DNA of 64,000 nt, from positions 1 through 64,000 of the forward strand of contig CALVDL010000007.1 in NCBI GenBank assembly GCA_944326305.1. Direction: 5' to 3'. Both the position numbers and the translations under genes were made by a program. The notes under the pieces are model-generated. The model had not been told where the DNA came from, did not search any database, and was given only the letters and a program-made list of their open reading frames with translations. Shown piece by piece: positions 9,812-19,515 of this stretch (positions are counted from its first letter, which is position 1; every line of letters begins with the position of its first letter). The stretch comes from an uncultured Bacteroidales bacterium. Its GTDB lineage: Bacteria > Bacteroidota > Bacteroidia > Bacteroidales > UBA932.

Positions 9812-11359
9812 TTATTCTTGTGGATTCAGGTCGGATTCCCTTTGCGGAACAGGGAAGAAATAGGCATAGGTCGGATGGAATGTCTTATTCGTAATGTGTT
9901 CTTCGTCGGCCCTGTTAAGCCTGCGCAGGTCATATAGTCCATGACCTTCGAAAGCAAGTTCCTTTACCCTTTCCTGGATTACCGCTTCCCTGAAATCTTC
10001 AATGGAGAGGCCTTCAGGCAGCGGATCCAGTCCTGCACGGGCACGGACGGCATTTACCCATTTGTAACCTTCCTCTGTCGGCCCGGCGGCTTCTGCATAG
10101 TTGAGGGCAACTTCTCCCATCCTTATCAGGTATATGTTTGCACTGCATCTGTTGGCATTTGAAAGTGGATCGGTATATTTCCTGCAGAACGGATAGAAGA
10201 ACTTGTTCTTTATATTGTCGCTGCTGCTTATATTGGATGGATCATAGGTGGCGAGAACGCTCCCGTCTTCATTGTAGATGGTGGTGACCATAAGCTGTTT
10301 CCGCAGATCATTGTCATCGTATGTGTCCATGAATTCGTTGTCTACCCTCATTACCTGATATGTGCTCGGGTCGTTGAGGACTTTCATGACTTCAGGCGTT
10401 CCCGGGCCTGGATTCAGGGACTTGGAAACATACACGTAGTCGCTTATCTGTATGCAGAACATCTGCGGCAGCTGTGAATATGTCCCTTCCATTCCGCTGG
10501 CTTCCCTGTTCATGGACGTTATGAAGATATGCTCCGGTCCGTCTGCCTGGTGTTCCACATCGTAGATGTTCCCCAGATCAGGATCCAGGCTGTAGGTTGA
10601 CTGGCCGTTAAGTACGTCTGAGGCATATTCTGCTGCCAGAGAGTATGCTTCTTCCGCATCTCCTACCCATTCGTATCCCGGAGCTCCGCTCGCTTTGGCC
10701 GAAGCCATGTACAGATATACTCTTGAAAGGAGAGCCTGCGCAGCAACCTTGTCCGCCCGGCCCTGCATCTTTTCAACAGGCAGAAGTCCGATGGCTGTCT
10801 CAAGTTCAGCGATAATGAATCCGTACAATTGCTGGATTGAAGCAAAATCCTTATATGAGTCGGATACGCTTTCGACCGTATGTTCTCTGAGTGGCACGCT
10901 GCCGTAATTGATTACAAGCATGAAATGGTTGAATGCCCTGAGAAAATGCGCCTCACCCAGAATCTTGCTCTTTGAGGATTCGGAGATTCCTGTCATGGCA
11001 GACACATTGTCTATTACGGAATTGGCCCTTGCAAGACTGATGTATGCGGTTTTCCAGAAATACAGCACTTCATCGGATGTAGGCTGGATTTCCCACTGAA
11101 AGCAAGGGGATTCGTCGGCTTTCCCGTATGATTTGTACTGGTTGGTAGTTACATCACCGAGATAGAACAGGAACCTGCCGCAGTATTCTATGTAGTTCAG
11201 CGGTACGTAGGCATACATAAGGGCTGATTCTGCATCTGCTTCGGTCTTGTAGAATGTCTTGTTTGAATATGTCCCGTACGGCGTCTCCTCCAGACATGAT
11301 GTGCATAGCAAAAGGGCACCGGCCAGGATTGCGATATTTTTCAGTATCTTTTTCATCAT
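9812..11359 (-). CDS. SusD/RagB-family outer-membrane lipoprotein
   Basis: SusD-like lid protein that binds glycan at the surface and caps its SusC partner. The 515-residue product begins MMKKILKNIAILAGALLLC with lipobox CTSC followed by LEETPYG. The family body follows: YKTEADAESALMYAY, AHFLRAFNHF near residue 145, and the C-terminal ERVKELAFEGHGLYDLRR motif. The second Met (11356) is an equally possible start. It begins 8 nt after the susC stop, the standard coupled arrangement, and is followed by the L-domain lipoprotein. Confidence 0.96.
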   Translation of the reverse strand: MMKKILKNIAILAGALLLCTSCLEETPYGTYSNKTFYKTEADAESALMYAYVPLNYIEYCGRFLFYLGDVTTNQYKSYGKADESPCFQWEIQPTSDEVLYFWKTAYISLARANSVIDNVSAMTGISESSKSKILGEAHFLRAFNHFMLVINYGSVPLREHTVESVSDSYKDFASIQQLYGFIIAELETAIGLLPVEKMQGRADKVAAQALLSRVYLYMASAKASGAPGYEWVGDAEEAYSLAAEYASDVLNGQSTYSLDPDLGNIYDVEHQADGPEHIFITSMNREASGMEGTYSQLPQMFCIQISDYVYVSKSLNPGPGTPEVMKVLNDPSTYQVMRVDNEFMDTYDDNDLRKQLMVTTIYNEDGSVLATYDPSNISSSDNIKNKFFYPFCRKYTDPLSNANRCSANIYLIRMGEVALNYAEAAGPTEEGYKWVNAVRARAGLDPLPEGLSIEDFREAVIQERVKELAFEGHGLYDLRRLNRADEEHITNKTFHPTYAYFFPVPQRESDLNPQE

Positions 11360-11367
11360 ATGTCAAT

Positions 11368-14300
11368 TTAGAATTTGAGTTCAATTCCACCTGTAATGGT
11401 GCATACCTTTGGATATGCGACATTTCCTATACCGTTTTCACCGACTTCCGGGTCGTATTCGGATACTTTGGAAAATGTGAATGGATTGCTTGCGCTCGCA
11501 TATATCCTCAGGTGCTTTATGCCGCGGATCGTATTTTCAGGCAGGGTATAGCCGAGCGTGATGTTGGATACACGCAGGTAGGAACCGTCCTCTACAGACC
11601 ATGACGATGCATGGTACTGGCGGTCATATCGAAGACTTGGACGTTCATTATTAGGGGCCTCGGCCGTCCATCTGCCGGCCATCAGTCCAGGGGCCGAAAG
11701 TTTCCGGAATGAGAAAATGTCATTGCCGTATACGGCATACAAAAGGACGGACAGGTCAAGCCCTGTGCTGTGGGATACCGACAGGTTGAGGCTGGCTGTG
11801 AAATCGGGGTTAGGGTCTCCTATTATCTGCCTTGCGGACGGGTCCAGGGTGCCGTCATCTCGAAGTCCTACATAGTTAAGTTCTCCTGGCCTTGTGTTCT
11901 TGCTGGTCCCGTCTCCCTGGGGTGTCTGGATGATACCGTTCACCATGTACCCGTAGAATGAGTTGACAGGATATCCGATTGCCAGCACATTGATGAAAGC
12001 ATCATTGTAAATTCCTCCCCCGTACTGGGTAAAGCAGATTCCGTTAGGGTCTGTGGTGAAGCCGGAGTCCTCAGTCGTTCCGATTGCTACCACCTTGTTC
12101 CTGTTGAGGTTGAAAATACCTGTTGCTGAGAAATTCCAGTCCTTGGTAGAGATGATGTGCCCTGTAAGCGAAATCTCGAAGCCTTTGTTATTTATTTCTC
12201 CGTCATTGACCCAGACAGTGTCGAATCCTGTGCTCGGTGCAAGGTATTGTTTCCTGAGCAGGTCTGTAGTCTTTTTGAAATAGTAGTCCAATGTCAGGGA
12301 AAGACGTCCGTCGAAAATGGACATATCGAGTCCGACGTCGAACTGTGATGTCTTTTCCCATGTGAGATCATAGTTTGCCATACCGGCATAAGTGACATAC
12401 TGGTTCACCGAGCCTTCCCGTCCATCCTGATAGCCGATACCATATACGGTATATTCTTCACCTCCGCTCCAGTAATAGTCGTATCCGTAACTTTCGAATG
12501 TCTGATATGGAGATATGCCCTGGTTCCCGGAAAGACCGTAGCTTGCCCTGATCTTCAGCTGGTCGAAGAAGTTGAGCTGCTTGATCCACGGTTCTTCAGA
12601 GAGTTTCCAGCTTACTGCTCCAGAAGGGAAGAAGCCCCAACGGTGCCCTTCTGCAAACTTGGATGATCCGTCGGCTCGGGCTGTAAATGTGAAAAGATAC
12701 CGGTCTTTCAAAGTATAGTTCAGCCTGGTAAAGGCAGACGCCAGCATTTGCTGCGACCGTGATGTCGCGGTAAGTACCGTTTCTGCTCCGGAAACGACTT
12801 CCTCCTGAAGGGAGGAGTTAGAGAATCCCCGTCCGGTAATGGAAGAGCCGCGGCTTGTACTGTTTTCGTAGCTTCCTCCGACCATAACTGAAAAGGCATG
12901 CTGCTTTATAGTCTTGTTGTAAGTAAGGTAAGCGTCAGTGGTGATGTTTGCATAGGTTGATTCACTTGTGCCGCCTTCACCGTCGTAGTTGTCTCCTGCG
13001 AGAGTGTATTCAGGCGGGTTGAAGAATGCGGACCGGCTCTGTTCTCCGCGTACATTGCCGGTTGCGGAAAGCTTGAGCCCTTCGATTATCTGCCAGTCGA
13101 AACCGAGTGTCGCGTACCCTGACATGTTGTCGGACTCTTTCTTGACCTCATTGTTGATCATTGCGGTATTGCCATAGTCCTGCTCGTATGCTTTGAAATA
13201 AGAGCCGTCCCCGTTATATACAGGCCAGAGGGGATTCCTGGCGTAGCTCGTACCATTGTTGTAATTTCGGAACCCGCGGACGAAACCTGCCTTTGTCCTG
13301 AGATTGAAATTGTCCAGGACCTTGTTGTCGTATGACATGTCCATAGAGATTTTCTGGTAATCGTCGTTGTACTGCATCCCCTGTCCGCTATAGTATCCTA
13401 AACTAGCATAATACTTGCTTTTTTCAGAGCTTCCTTCTACTCCTACATTATAGTCCTGTGTTACTGCTGTCCGGAATACATAGTCTGCCCAGTCTGTCCT
13501 GAAAGGCCACTCTCCGCTTTCTATTTCCGAAATTGAAGGATAGTATGTCCCGTCGGACCATACTTTACCTGTATAAGGCCCCTCTGCTCCGCCGTTTTCG
13601 TACGATTCGTTTTCCAGTCTAGCCATCATTACCGGATCCCGCCAATAATCCAGTTTTTCACTGAATACTCCGACACCGACTTTCCCGTTGAACCAGAAGT
13701 TGGTATGCTCCTGGGTGCCGCTTTTCGTCGTTATCATTATTACTCCGTTCGCACCCCTGGAACCGTAGATTGCGGTGGCTGAAGCGTCCTTGAGGACTTC
13801 AATGGATTCGATAATGTTCGGGTTGACGCTTGTAAGGTTTCCGGCATCGCCCATAGGCACTCCGTCTACTACGATTAGAGGGGCATTTGATCCGTTTATT
13901 GAGCTTATGCCTCTTACTCTGACTGTTACGCTTGCTTCAGGACTGTCGTTGGTGTTATCGATGATTGTAAGTCCGGCGATTCTTCCTTGCAGCATCTTGT
14001 CTATTGAAGCGGATGCTGACTGGATTACTTCCGCAGCCTTTACTGAAGCTACACTTCCTGTAAGGTCAGATTTGCGCATGGTGCCGTAACCTACAGAGAT
14101 TACCTCTTCCAGCATCTGGGCGTCAACAGGCAGGGTCACATTGATGATTGCCTGCTGTCCTACTTTTATTTCGACATCTTTAAAACCCAGGCATGAAAAT
14201 ACGAGGATGTCGTCACGGCCGGTATTTATTGAATATTGTCCGTTCCCGTCAGAGATTACTCCTGTCATGGAGCCTTTGATCATGACAGAGGCTCCTGCCA

Positions 14301-14418
14301 CGGGCTGTCCGTCAGGGTCTCCTGATATAGTTCCGCTTACAGTCATATCTTGACTGTATGCCGGATGACTGAAAAGAAACAGGGGCAACAGCAGCAAAAA
14401 AAATCTAGTCTTGCTCAT
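11368..14418 (-). CDS. SusC/RagA-family TonB-linked outer-membrane transporter
   Basis: Outer-membrane TonB-dependent importer for the oligosaccharide bound by the neighbouring SusD. The 1016-residue protein has a cleavable signal peptide (MSKTRFFLLLLPLFLFSHP, cleavage near AYSQ) and a carboxypeptidase-regulatory-like domain (about 25-105: VSGTISGDPDGQPVAGASV). The TonB plug carries the SusC signature near residues 205-235 (EVLKDASATAIYGSRGANG), and a 22-strand-type beta-barrel ends in GGIELKF. There is no N-terminal STN domain, so direct anti-sigma signalling is not expected, consistent with control by the AraC gene. It is the first gene of a leftward operon running to 4980. Confidence 0.97.
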   Translation of the reverse strand: MSKTRFFLLLLPLFLFSHPAYSQDMTVSGTISGDPDGQPVAGASVMIKGSMTGVISDGNGQYSINTGRDDILVFSCLGFKDVEIKVGQQAIINVTLPVDAQMLEEVISVGYGTMRKSDLTGSVASVKAAEVIQSASASIDKMLQGRIAGLTIIDNTNDSPEASVTVRVRGISSINGSNAPLIVVDGVPMGDAGNLTSVNPNIIESIEVLKDASATAIYGSRGANGVIMITTKSGTQEHTNFWFNGKVGVGVFSEKLDYWRDPVMMARLENESYENGGAEGPYTGKVWSDGTYYPSISEIESGEWPFRTDWADYVFRTAVTQDYNVGVEGSSEKSKYYASLGYYSGQGMQYNDDYQKISMDMSYDNKVLDNFNLRTKAGFVRGFRNYNNGTSYARNPLWPVYNGDGSYFKAYEQDYGNTAMINNEVKKESDNMSGYATLGFDWQIIEGLKLSATGNVRGEQSRSAFFNPPEYTLAGDNYDGEGGTSESTYANITTDAYLTYNKTIKQHAFSVMVGGSYENSTSRGSSITGRGFSNSSLQEEVVSGAETVLTATSRSQQMLASAFTRLNYTLKDRYLFTFTARADGSSKFAEGHRWGFFPSGAVSWKLSEEPWIKQLNFFDQLKIRASYGLSGNQGISPYQTFESYGYDYYWSGGEEYTVYGIGYQDGREGSVNQYVTYAGMANYDLTWEKTSQFDVGLDMSIFDGRLSLTLDYYFKKTTDLLRKQYLAPSTGFDTVWVNDGEINNKGFEISLTGHIISTKDWNFSATGIFNLNRNKVVAIGTTEDSGFTTDPNGICFTQYGGGIYNDAFINVLAIGYPVNSFYGYMVNGIIQTPQGDGTSKNTRPGELNYVGLRDDGTLDPSARQIIGDPNPDFTASLNLSVSHSTGLDLSVLLYAVYGNDIFSFRKLSAPGLMAGRWTAEAPNNERPSLRYDRQYHASSWSVEDGSYLRVSNITLGYTLPENTIRGIKHLRIYASASNPFTFSKVSEYDPEVGENGIGNVAYPKVCTITGGIELKF

Positions 14419-14735
14419 GTCGTTTAATTTAGTGTTATTAGTGAATATGTGGTTTCGTCGTCTGCCCCGATGGTTATGTGAACAAAATTATATCAAATAT
14501 CAATAAATCAATAATGAAATATTGACAATTATTACCGAGATATTTTCAAATATAAATCAGGGTGCCAATTCGGTGGTGACATATTATGTCTTTTTGAGAT
14601 GTAAAAAATGACATATAATAAAAAAACAGTCAATAAAACATTAGTTTTTGGGGAAATAATATTATCTGCGGATGGTAAAAACATATAATTTTGCCTCTGA
14701 AGTTTCGTGGCCTGCCCCGGCTAATTGAAACTTTT
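14419..14735. promoter_or_regulatory. Divergent promoter region between susC operon and catabolic operon
   Basis: This AT-rich stretch of 317 nt drives both halves of the PUL. On the minus strand TAATTTTG (complement of 14483-14490) is a full TAnnTTTG box for susC, with ATTG (complement of 14509-14512) as a -33 candidate. On the plus strand TAATTTTG (14686-14693) is a full -7 box, 42 nt before the aldolase ATG; its -33 element is poor, which would fit dependence on an activator such as AraC. No gene is seen between them. Confidence 0.55.
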
Positions 14736-15587
14736 ATGCTTACTCCATTTAAAGAGATTGTAGAAGACGCCTACAGCAGGCATTATGCTGTAGGGGCGTT
14801 CAACTGCCTTAGTCTGGAGAATGTCCTTGGTGCGGTGGATGCAGCCGAACAGTTGCATTCCCCATTGATTCTCCAGCTGGCGGAAGTTCAGTTCCCGTAT
14901 GCTCCTATGGAGCTTATGGCCCCGGTGTTCCTTAAGGCGGCCAAGGCGGCCAAGGTCCCCGTGGCAGTCCATCTGGATCACGGACAGAGTGTAGAAACCT
15001 GCATCAAGGCTATCAAGGCAGGGTTCAATTCTGTGATGTATGACGGGGCGTCACTCCCCTTTGAAAAGAATGTATATGAGAGCGGACTTGTAGCCAGGCT
15101 TGCCCATGCCTGCGGTGTCGATGTCGAAGCCGAGCTGGGCAAGGTCGGTGATACAGGCTTCGGTTCTGGGGAGACAGGTGTGTCGGCGGATGTATTCACG
15201 GATGTTGCCGAGGCTGTACGTTTTGTGGAAGAAACTGAAGTGGATGCACTGGCGGTTGCAATAGGCAACAAGCACGGACGCTATACTTCTACACCACACC
15301 TTAATATAAACAGATTGAGGGAAATTAATTCTGCTGTTCCGGTTCCGCTTGTCCTTCATGGCGGCAGCGGGACAGGGGATGATGATTTCAAAGCCTGCAT
15401 ACGTTCAGGCATAAGCAAGATAAATGTGGCGACTGCCATTCAGATGGCTGTCACTTCAGAGATAGAGTCATATATCGCATTGTCCGGTATGCATGACTAT
15501 ATTACTATGAAGAAGCACATCCTTACCGCTTCCGGAAATGCAGTCGCGGCACATATGGAACTGTTTGAAAGTGCAGGGAAGGCATAG
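14736..15587 (+). CDS. Class II ketose-(bis)phosphate aldolase (GatY/Fba-like)
   Basis: Zn2+-dependent aldolase splitting a ketose phosphate into DHAP and an aldehyde. The 283-residue product matches class II aldolases of the tagatose/fructose-1,6-bisphosphate group: catalytic Asp81 and zinc ligand His82 in HLDHGQ, EAELG (132-136), His180 in GNKHGRY, His208 in LHGGSGTGDDD, then KINVATA. The start at 14736 gives the family's normal N-terminus (MLTPFKEIVEDAY); an ATG at 14691 lies inside the -7 box. It is the first gene of the rightward operon. With the kinase and isomerase downstream it completes an isomerise-phosphorylate-cleave route. Whether it takes fructose-1-phosphate, a 1,6-bisphosphate or another ketose phosphate cannot be told. 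Confidence 0.92.
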   Translation: MLTPFKEIVEDAYSRHYAVGAFNCLSLENVLGAVDAAEQLHSPLILQLAEVQFPYAPMELMAPVFLKAAKAAKVPVAVHLDHGQSVETCIKAIKAGFNSVMYDGASLPFEKNVYESGLVARLAHACGVDVEAELGKVGDTGFGSGETGVSADVFTDVAEAVRFVEETEVDALAVAIGNKHGRYTSTPHLNINRLREINSAVPVPLVLHGGSGTGDDDFKACIRSGISKINVATAIQMAVTSEIESYIALSGMHDYITMKKHILTASGNAVAAHMELFESAGKA

Positions 15588-15590
15588 CCT

Positions 15591-16598
15591 ATGGAAAGGA
15601 AAGGAATAATTTCTGCCGGCAACTGGCTTGTCGACAGGGTGAAGATAATCGACCATTATCCGTCTAAGGGGAACCTGATCAGCATTGACAGGGTCGAGAC
15701 TGGGCTTGGCGGATGTTCTCACAATGTACTGGTGGATCTTGCAAAACTGCAGAGCGGCATTCCTCTGTACGCCGGCGGCTGCATAGGGAATGACGGGGAC
15801 GGACAGTATGTTCTTGACACAATACGTTCCAATGGCATAGATGCAGCCAATATGCATATACTGGATGATGTTGCCACCTCTTATACTGATGTGATGTCTG
15901 AAAGTTCCGGGGATAACACAAGGACTTTTTTCCATTTCAGGGGAGCAAATGCCAGACTGAGTGCTGCATATATCAGCCAGATGCACACTCCGGCACGTAT
16001 CTTCCATCTCGGATACCTGCTTCTTCTCGATGAACTTGACAAGGATGATCCTGAATATGGGGTTGTGGCTGCCAGGGTACTCGACATGCTGCAGAAAGAA
16101 GGATACAGGACTTCCGTTGATTTGGTCTCGGAAGAAAGCGACCGGTTCAGACATATTGTTGTTCCGTGCCTTCCCTATATCGATTATTTGATTATCAATG
16201 AAGTGGAAGCCGGTGCGACAATTGGTGCAAATCTACGGGACAATAACGGGAAACTGGATCGTGCCTCACTTGAGGAAACGGCGGCATGGCTGCTGTCCAA
16301 GGGAGTGAAGCAGCTTTGCGTAATCCATTTCCCGGAAGGGGGGTATGCAGTCTCACCACAGGGCGCTTCCTGCTGGAGCAGCTCCATTCCAGTGGAAAAA
16401 GGAGGAATAGTATCCGCTGTCGGAGCCGGTGACGCTTTTTGCGCGGGAATGCTGTATGCTGTCCATGAAGGCCTTTCCCTTGAAGAGGCCCTAAGGATTG
16501 CAAATACATCGGCGAGATTCAATCTCTACAGCCCTACCAGTACCGGGGGCGCTCCTTCCATGGAAAAAATACTGGAATTTATAACGAAAAACTATTGA
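15591..16598 (+). CDS. PfkB-family sugar kinase (fructokinase-like)
   Basis: Cytoplasmic ATP-dependent ketose or ribose-type kinase of 335 residues. Visible PfkB features are the N-terminal substrate-binding GLGGCSHNVLVDLAKL (residues 38-53), IGNDGDG, the mid-protein NEVEAG segment (203-208) and the C-terminal VGAGDAFCAGML with catalytic base Asp281. It starts 3 nt after the aldolase stop. The neighbours suggest that it phosphorylates the ketose made by the isomerase at 16608: fructose if mannose is the input, xylulose if lyxose. The position phosphorylated (C1 or C6) is not predictable from these motifs, and a nucleoside substrate cannot be excluded. Confidence 0.9.
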   Translation: MERKGIISAGNWLVDRVKIIDHYPSKGNLISIDRVETGLGGCSHNVLVDLAKLQSGIPLYAGGCIGNDGDGQYVLDTIRSNGIDAANMHILDDVATSYTDVMSESSGDNTRTFFHFRGANARLSAAYISQMHTPARIFHLGYLLLLDELDKDDPEYGVVAARVLDMLQKEGYRTSVDLVSEESDRFRHIVVPCLPYIDYLIINEVEAGATIGANLRDNNGKLDRASLEETAAWLLSKGVKQLCVIHFPEGGYAVSPQGASCWSSSIPVEKGGIVSAVGAGDAFCAGMLYAVHEGLSLEEALRIANTSARFNLYSPTSTGGAPSMEKILEFITKNY

Positions 16599-16607
16599 AT
16601 CACAAAT

Positions 16608-17276
16608 ATGAAAAGGTCAGAAATAAACAAAGCGATAAGGTACGCAATGGACGTACTTGACAAACATGATTTCCATCTTCCGGAATGGGCATACTGGAGT
16701 CCTTCTGTCTGGGCCGCCAAAGGGAAAGAATGTGATGAGGTGAGAGAAAACCATTTAGGCTGGGATATTACAGATTTCGGGAAGGGCAGGTTCCTTGAAG
16801 AGGGGCTTACTCTGGTTACAATGCGTAATGGCAATCCTGCCAGAGACAGAAAGCCATATTGTGAAAAGATAATGATTGTCAGACCCGGACAGATTACACC
16901 TGTACATTTCCACTGGAACAAGATGGAAGATATCATCAACAGAGGCGGCGGTGACCTGTGCATTAAAATCTGGCGTGCAGATGATGAAGAGAACATGACA
17001 GGGGAAGACTGTGTTGTCAGGATTGATGGAATAGATACTGTATTCAGGGCTGGAGAGACCTTCAGGCTGAAACCGGGTCAGAGTATCTGTTTCACTCCGT
17101 ATCTTTACCATACATTCTGGGCTGAAGGAGAAGATTGTCTTGCAGGTGAAGTGTCAACTGTAAACGATGATGACAATGACAACCGTTTTTATGAGCCTCT
17201 GGGCAGATATCCTGAAATCGAGGAAGATGAACCGGCGGAATATGTCCTGTGTAATGAATACCGAACTTTGAAATGA
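16608..17276 (+). CDS. D-lyxose/D-mannose ketol-isomerase family protein
   Basis: Cupin-fold sugar isomerase of the D-lyxose isomerase family (E. coli YdaE/EcSI and B. subtilis YdaE relatives). Known members convert D-lyxose to D-xylulose and D-mannose to D-fructose without phosphorylation. The 222-residue protein has the full metal site: His100 and His102 in PVHFHWNKMED, Glu107, and His168 in PYLYHTFWAE. The spacing equals that of E. coli EcSI (103/105/110/171) with a constant offset. It sits between a PfkB kinase and a beta-mannosidase, so mannose -> fructose is the likely reaction. Its TGA overlaps the next ATG (ATGA). Confidence 0.92.
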   Translation: MKRSEINKAIRYAMDVLDKHDFHLPEWAYWSPSVWAAKGKECDEVRENHLGWDITDFGKGRFLEEGLTLVTMRNGNPARDRKPYCEKIMIVRPGQITPVHFHWNKMEDIINRGGGDLCIKIWRADDEENMTGEDCVVRIDGIDTVFRAGETFRLKPGQSICFTPYLYHTFWAEGEDCLAGEVSTVNDDDNDNRFYEPLGRYPEIEEDEPAEYVLCNEYRTLK

Positions 17277-19510
17277 TTAGGAACAGAGATATAATTTGTC
17301 TTGACTGGGAGGTCGGGTATTTTCCGGAAGGGCAAGCTGGACCGGACAGGTATGTACATGCTTCGGTCCCCGGTGCGGCCCAGCATGATATTGCCATAGC
17401 GGACGGCTATCCTGATTTCAGGCTGGACGGCAATTACAGGTTGTTCGACTGGATGGAGGATGTCGTATTCCTGTACAGGACAGAGTTCGATATTCCGGGA
17501 ATGGCAGGGGATGAAGAATTGTGGTTTGTATCAAAGGGTATAGACTACAGATTCGGAATTTATGTGAACGGTGTTCATGTCCTGAGCCATGAGGGGATGT
17601 TTTCTCCTGTAGAGATCCGGCTGACGCCATATCTTCAGAAAAGCAATCTGATAGAGGTAAGGGTAGACAGGGTGCCGAAGCGTCACGCCTTCCCGCAGGA
17701 CCGGACACAGGCGTCCGATGTAGTGAAGCCTGCTGTCGGATATGGCTGGGACTGGCATCCAAGGCTTGTCCCTTCCGGTATCTGGGATGATACGGGGCTG
17801 CAGATAAGGAAAAGGTCTTTTATAAAAGATTGCCATGTCGAATACAAGCTGGATGACACTATGTCCATGGCAGATATCCGTGTGAAGACGGATGTTGAAG
17901 AAGCCTCAGGGTGCAAGGTCGAATGGAGACTGTTCGATGCGTCAGGAAATATGGTTGCAGAGGTGGAGGGTCCTGTGGGGGAGGACATTGCCGTAGCATT
18001 GCCCAATCCGAAACTATGGTGGACACACGACCATGGAACACCGTATCTGTACAGGGCCGAGACCCGTCTTGTCGGACGTTCGTCAGAGATTGTCGATACG
18101 GTTGAGAGCAGGATCGGTTTCCGAAGAATCCGTCTGGTGATGAACGATGGGGCATGGCGTGAGCCGAAAGAATTTCCAAAATCCCGGAGTGCCGCTCCTG
18201 CCCAGATAGAACTTAACGGCAGGCGGATTTTTGCCAAAGGCTCGAACTGGGTATGTCCTGAGATATTTCCGGGTGAGCTTACTGAGGAAAGGTATGAAGA
18301 ACTGTTGCATCTTGTGGTGGCTGCGAATATGAATATTCTGAGATGCTGGGGAGGAGGTATAGTGAATAAGGATGCATTCTTTTCTTTGTGCGACAGCTTG
18401 GGAATACTTGTGTGGCAGGAGTTTCCGTTAGCCTGCAACTGTTATCCGGACGATATGAAGTATCTGCGGATTCTTGAGCAGGAAGCCGTTTCAATCATAC
18501 CGAGACTGAGGGAACATCCATGCCTGGGTATCTGGTGCGGTGGCAACGAACTTTTCAACAACTGGTCCGGTATGACAGACCAGTCCCTTCCTCTCAGGCT
18601 GCTCGACAGCCTGTGCTACAGACTGTCCCCTGAAATACCGTTTATCTTTACTTCTCCTCTCAACGGGATGGCACATGGGAATTACCTGTTCCGCTGGAAT
18701 GGCATGGAAGTGTTTGAATGGATGAATAAAAGCCATTGTACAGCATATTGTGAATTCGGTGTGCCAGGTATTTCACCAAAAGAAGTGCTTGAAAAGATTA
18801 TTCCTGAAGACTGTCTTTTCCCGCCCCGTGAAGGTACCGCATGGGAGGATCACCATGCTTTCAAGGCATGGGACGGGAATCCGGACACATGGCTCGCGGA
18901 GAAGACCCTGGAATTTTATTTCAGAAAAGCCGAAACTCTTGATGAACTGATTGAAAACAGTTCTCTCATGCAAGGTGAAGGCTATAAGGCGATTTTTGAA
19001 GAAGCGAGACGAAAGAAACCGTATTGTTCTATGGCGTTGAACTGGTGTTTTGACGAGCCGTGGCCAAGTGCTGCAAATAATTCTGTCGTAGCTTATCCCC
19101 TTATACCAAAAAGGGCATACTACGATGTGGCTGCTGCATGCCGTCCATTGTGTGCAAGCGCAAGGTTCTCAAAATTTCAATGGGCCGGGGAAGAAATCTT
19201 TTCATGCGATCTTTGGCTGCTCAATGACAGTTTCGATTCTTCCGGGAGATACAGGATCAGCGTATATGTTTGCTGCGGTGACGGGGACATGGTCCATGTA
19301 CTTTCATGGGAGACTCCAGAGCTTCAGCCTAATATCAATATTGAAGGTCCTACAGCCAGAATATCCCTTCCGGACTGGGATACCGACCGGTTCAATGTCA
19401 TTGTTTCGGTAGACGGACATCCTGAAATGGATTCAACTTATACCCTGGCGTACAGGAAAGCTGACAAGGTGTCTTTATTACCGTATCGCGGAATGAATAT
19501 AACAGAATAG
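17273..19510 (+). CDS. GH2 beta-mannosidase, cytoplasmic
   Basis: Retaining exo-beta-mannosidase of glycoside hydrolase family 2; 745 residues. Order: jelly-roll sugar-binding domain (about 1-180, with GYGWDWHPRLVPSGIWDD typical of beta-mannosidases), Ig-like domain (about 185-285), then the TIM barrel. Catalytic residues are visible: general acid/base Glu426 in IWCGGNELFNNW and nucleophile Glu494 in AYCEFG; MNILRCWGGG (353-362) is also a family motif. It begins MIRNRDIICLDWEVGY with no signal peptide, unlike the lipoprotein GH92, so it probably acts on beta-mannosides imported by the GPH carrier at 20996. It overlaps the isomerase by 4 nt, implying translational coupling. GH2 beta-galactosidase or glucuronidase is less likely given the CEFG and GWDWHP motifs. 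Confidence 0.9.
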   Translation: MIRNRDIICLDWEVGYFPEGQAGPDRYVHASVPGAAQHDIAIADGYPDFRLDGNYRLFDWMEDVVFLYRTEFDIPGMAGDEELWFVSKGIDYRFGIYVNGVHVLSHEGMFSPVEIRLTPYLQKSNLIEVRVDRVPKRHAFPQDRTQASDVVKPAVGYGWDWHPRLVPSGIWDDTGLQIRKRSFIKDCHVEYKLDDTMSMADIRVKTDVEEASGCKVEWRLFDASGNMVAEVEGPVGEDIAVALPNPKLWWTHDHGTPYLYRAETRLVGRSSEIVDTVESRIGFRRIRLVMNDGAWREPKEFPKSRSAAPAQIELNGRRIFAKGSNWVCPEIFPGELTEERYEELLHLVVAANMNILRCWGGGIVNKDAFFSLCDSLGILVWQEFPLACNCYPDDMKYLRILEQEAVSIIPRLREHPCLGIWCGGNELFNNWSGMTDQSLPLRLLDSLCYRLSPEIPFIFTSPLNGMAHGNYLFRWNGMEVFEWMNKSHCTAYCEFGVPGISPKEVLEKIIPEDCLFPPREGTAWEDHHAFKAWDGNPDTWLAEKTLEFYFRKAETLDELIENSSLMQGEGYKAIFEEARRKKPYCSMALNWCFDEPWPSAANNSVVAYPLIPKRAYYDVAAACRPLCASARFSKFQWAGEEIFSCDLWLLNDSFDSSGRYRISVYVCCGDGDMVHVLSWETPELQPNINIEGPTARISLPDWDTDRFNVIVSVDGHPEMDSTYTLAYRKADKVSLLPYRGMNITE

Positions 19511-19515
19511 CATCA

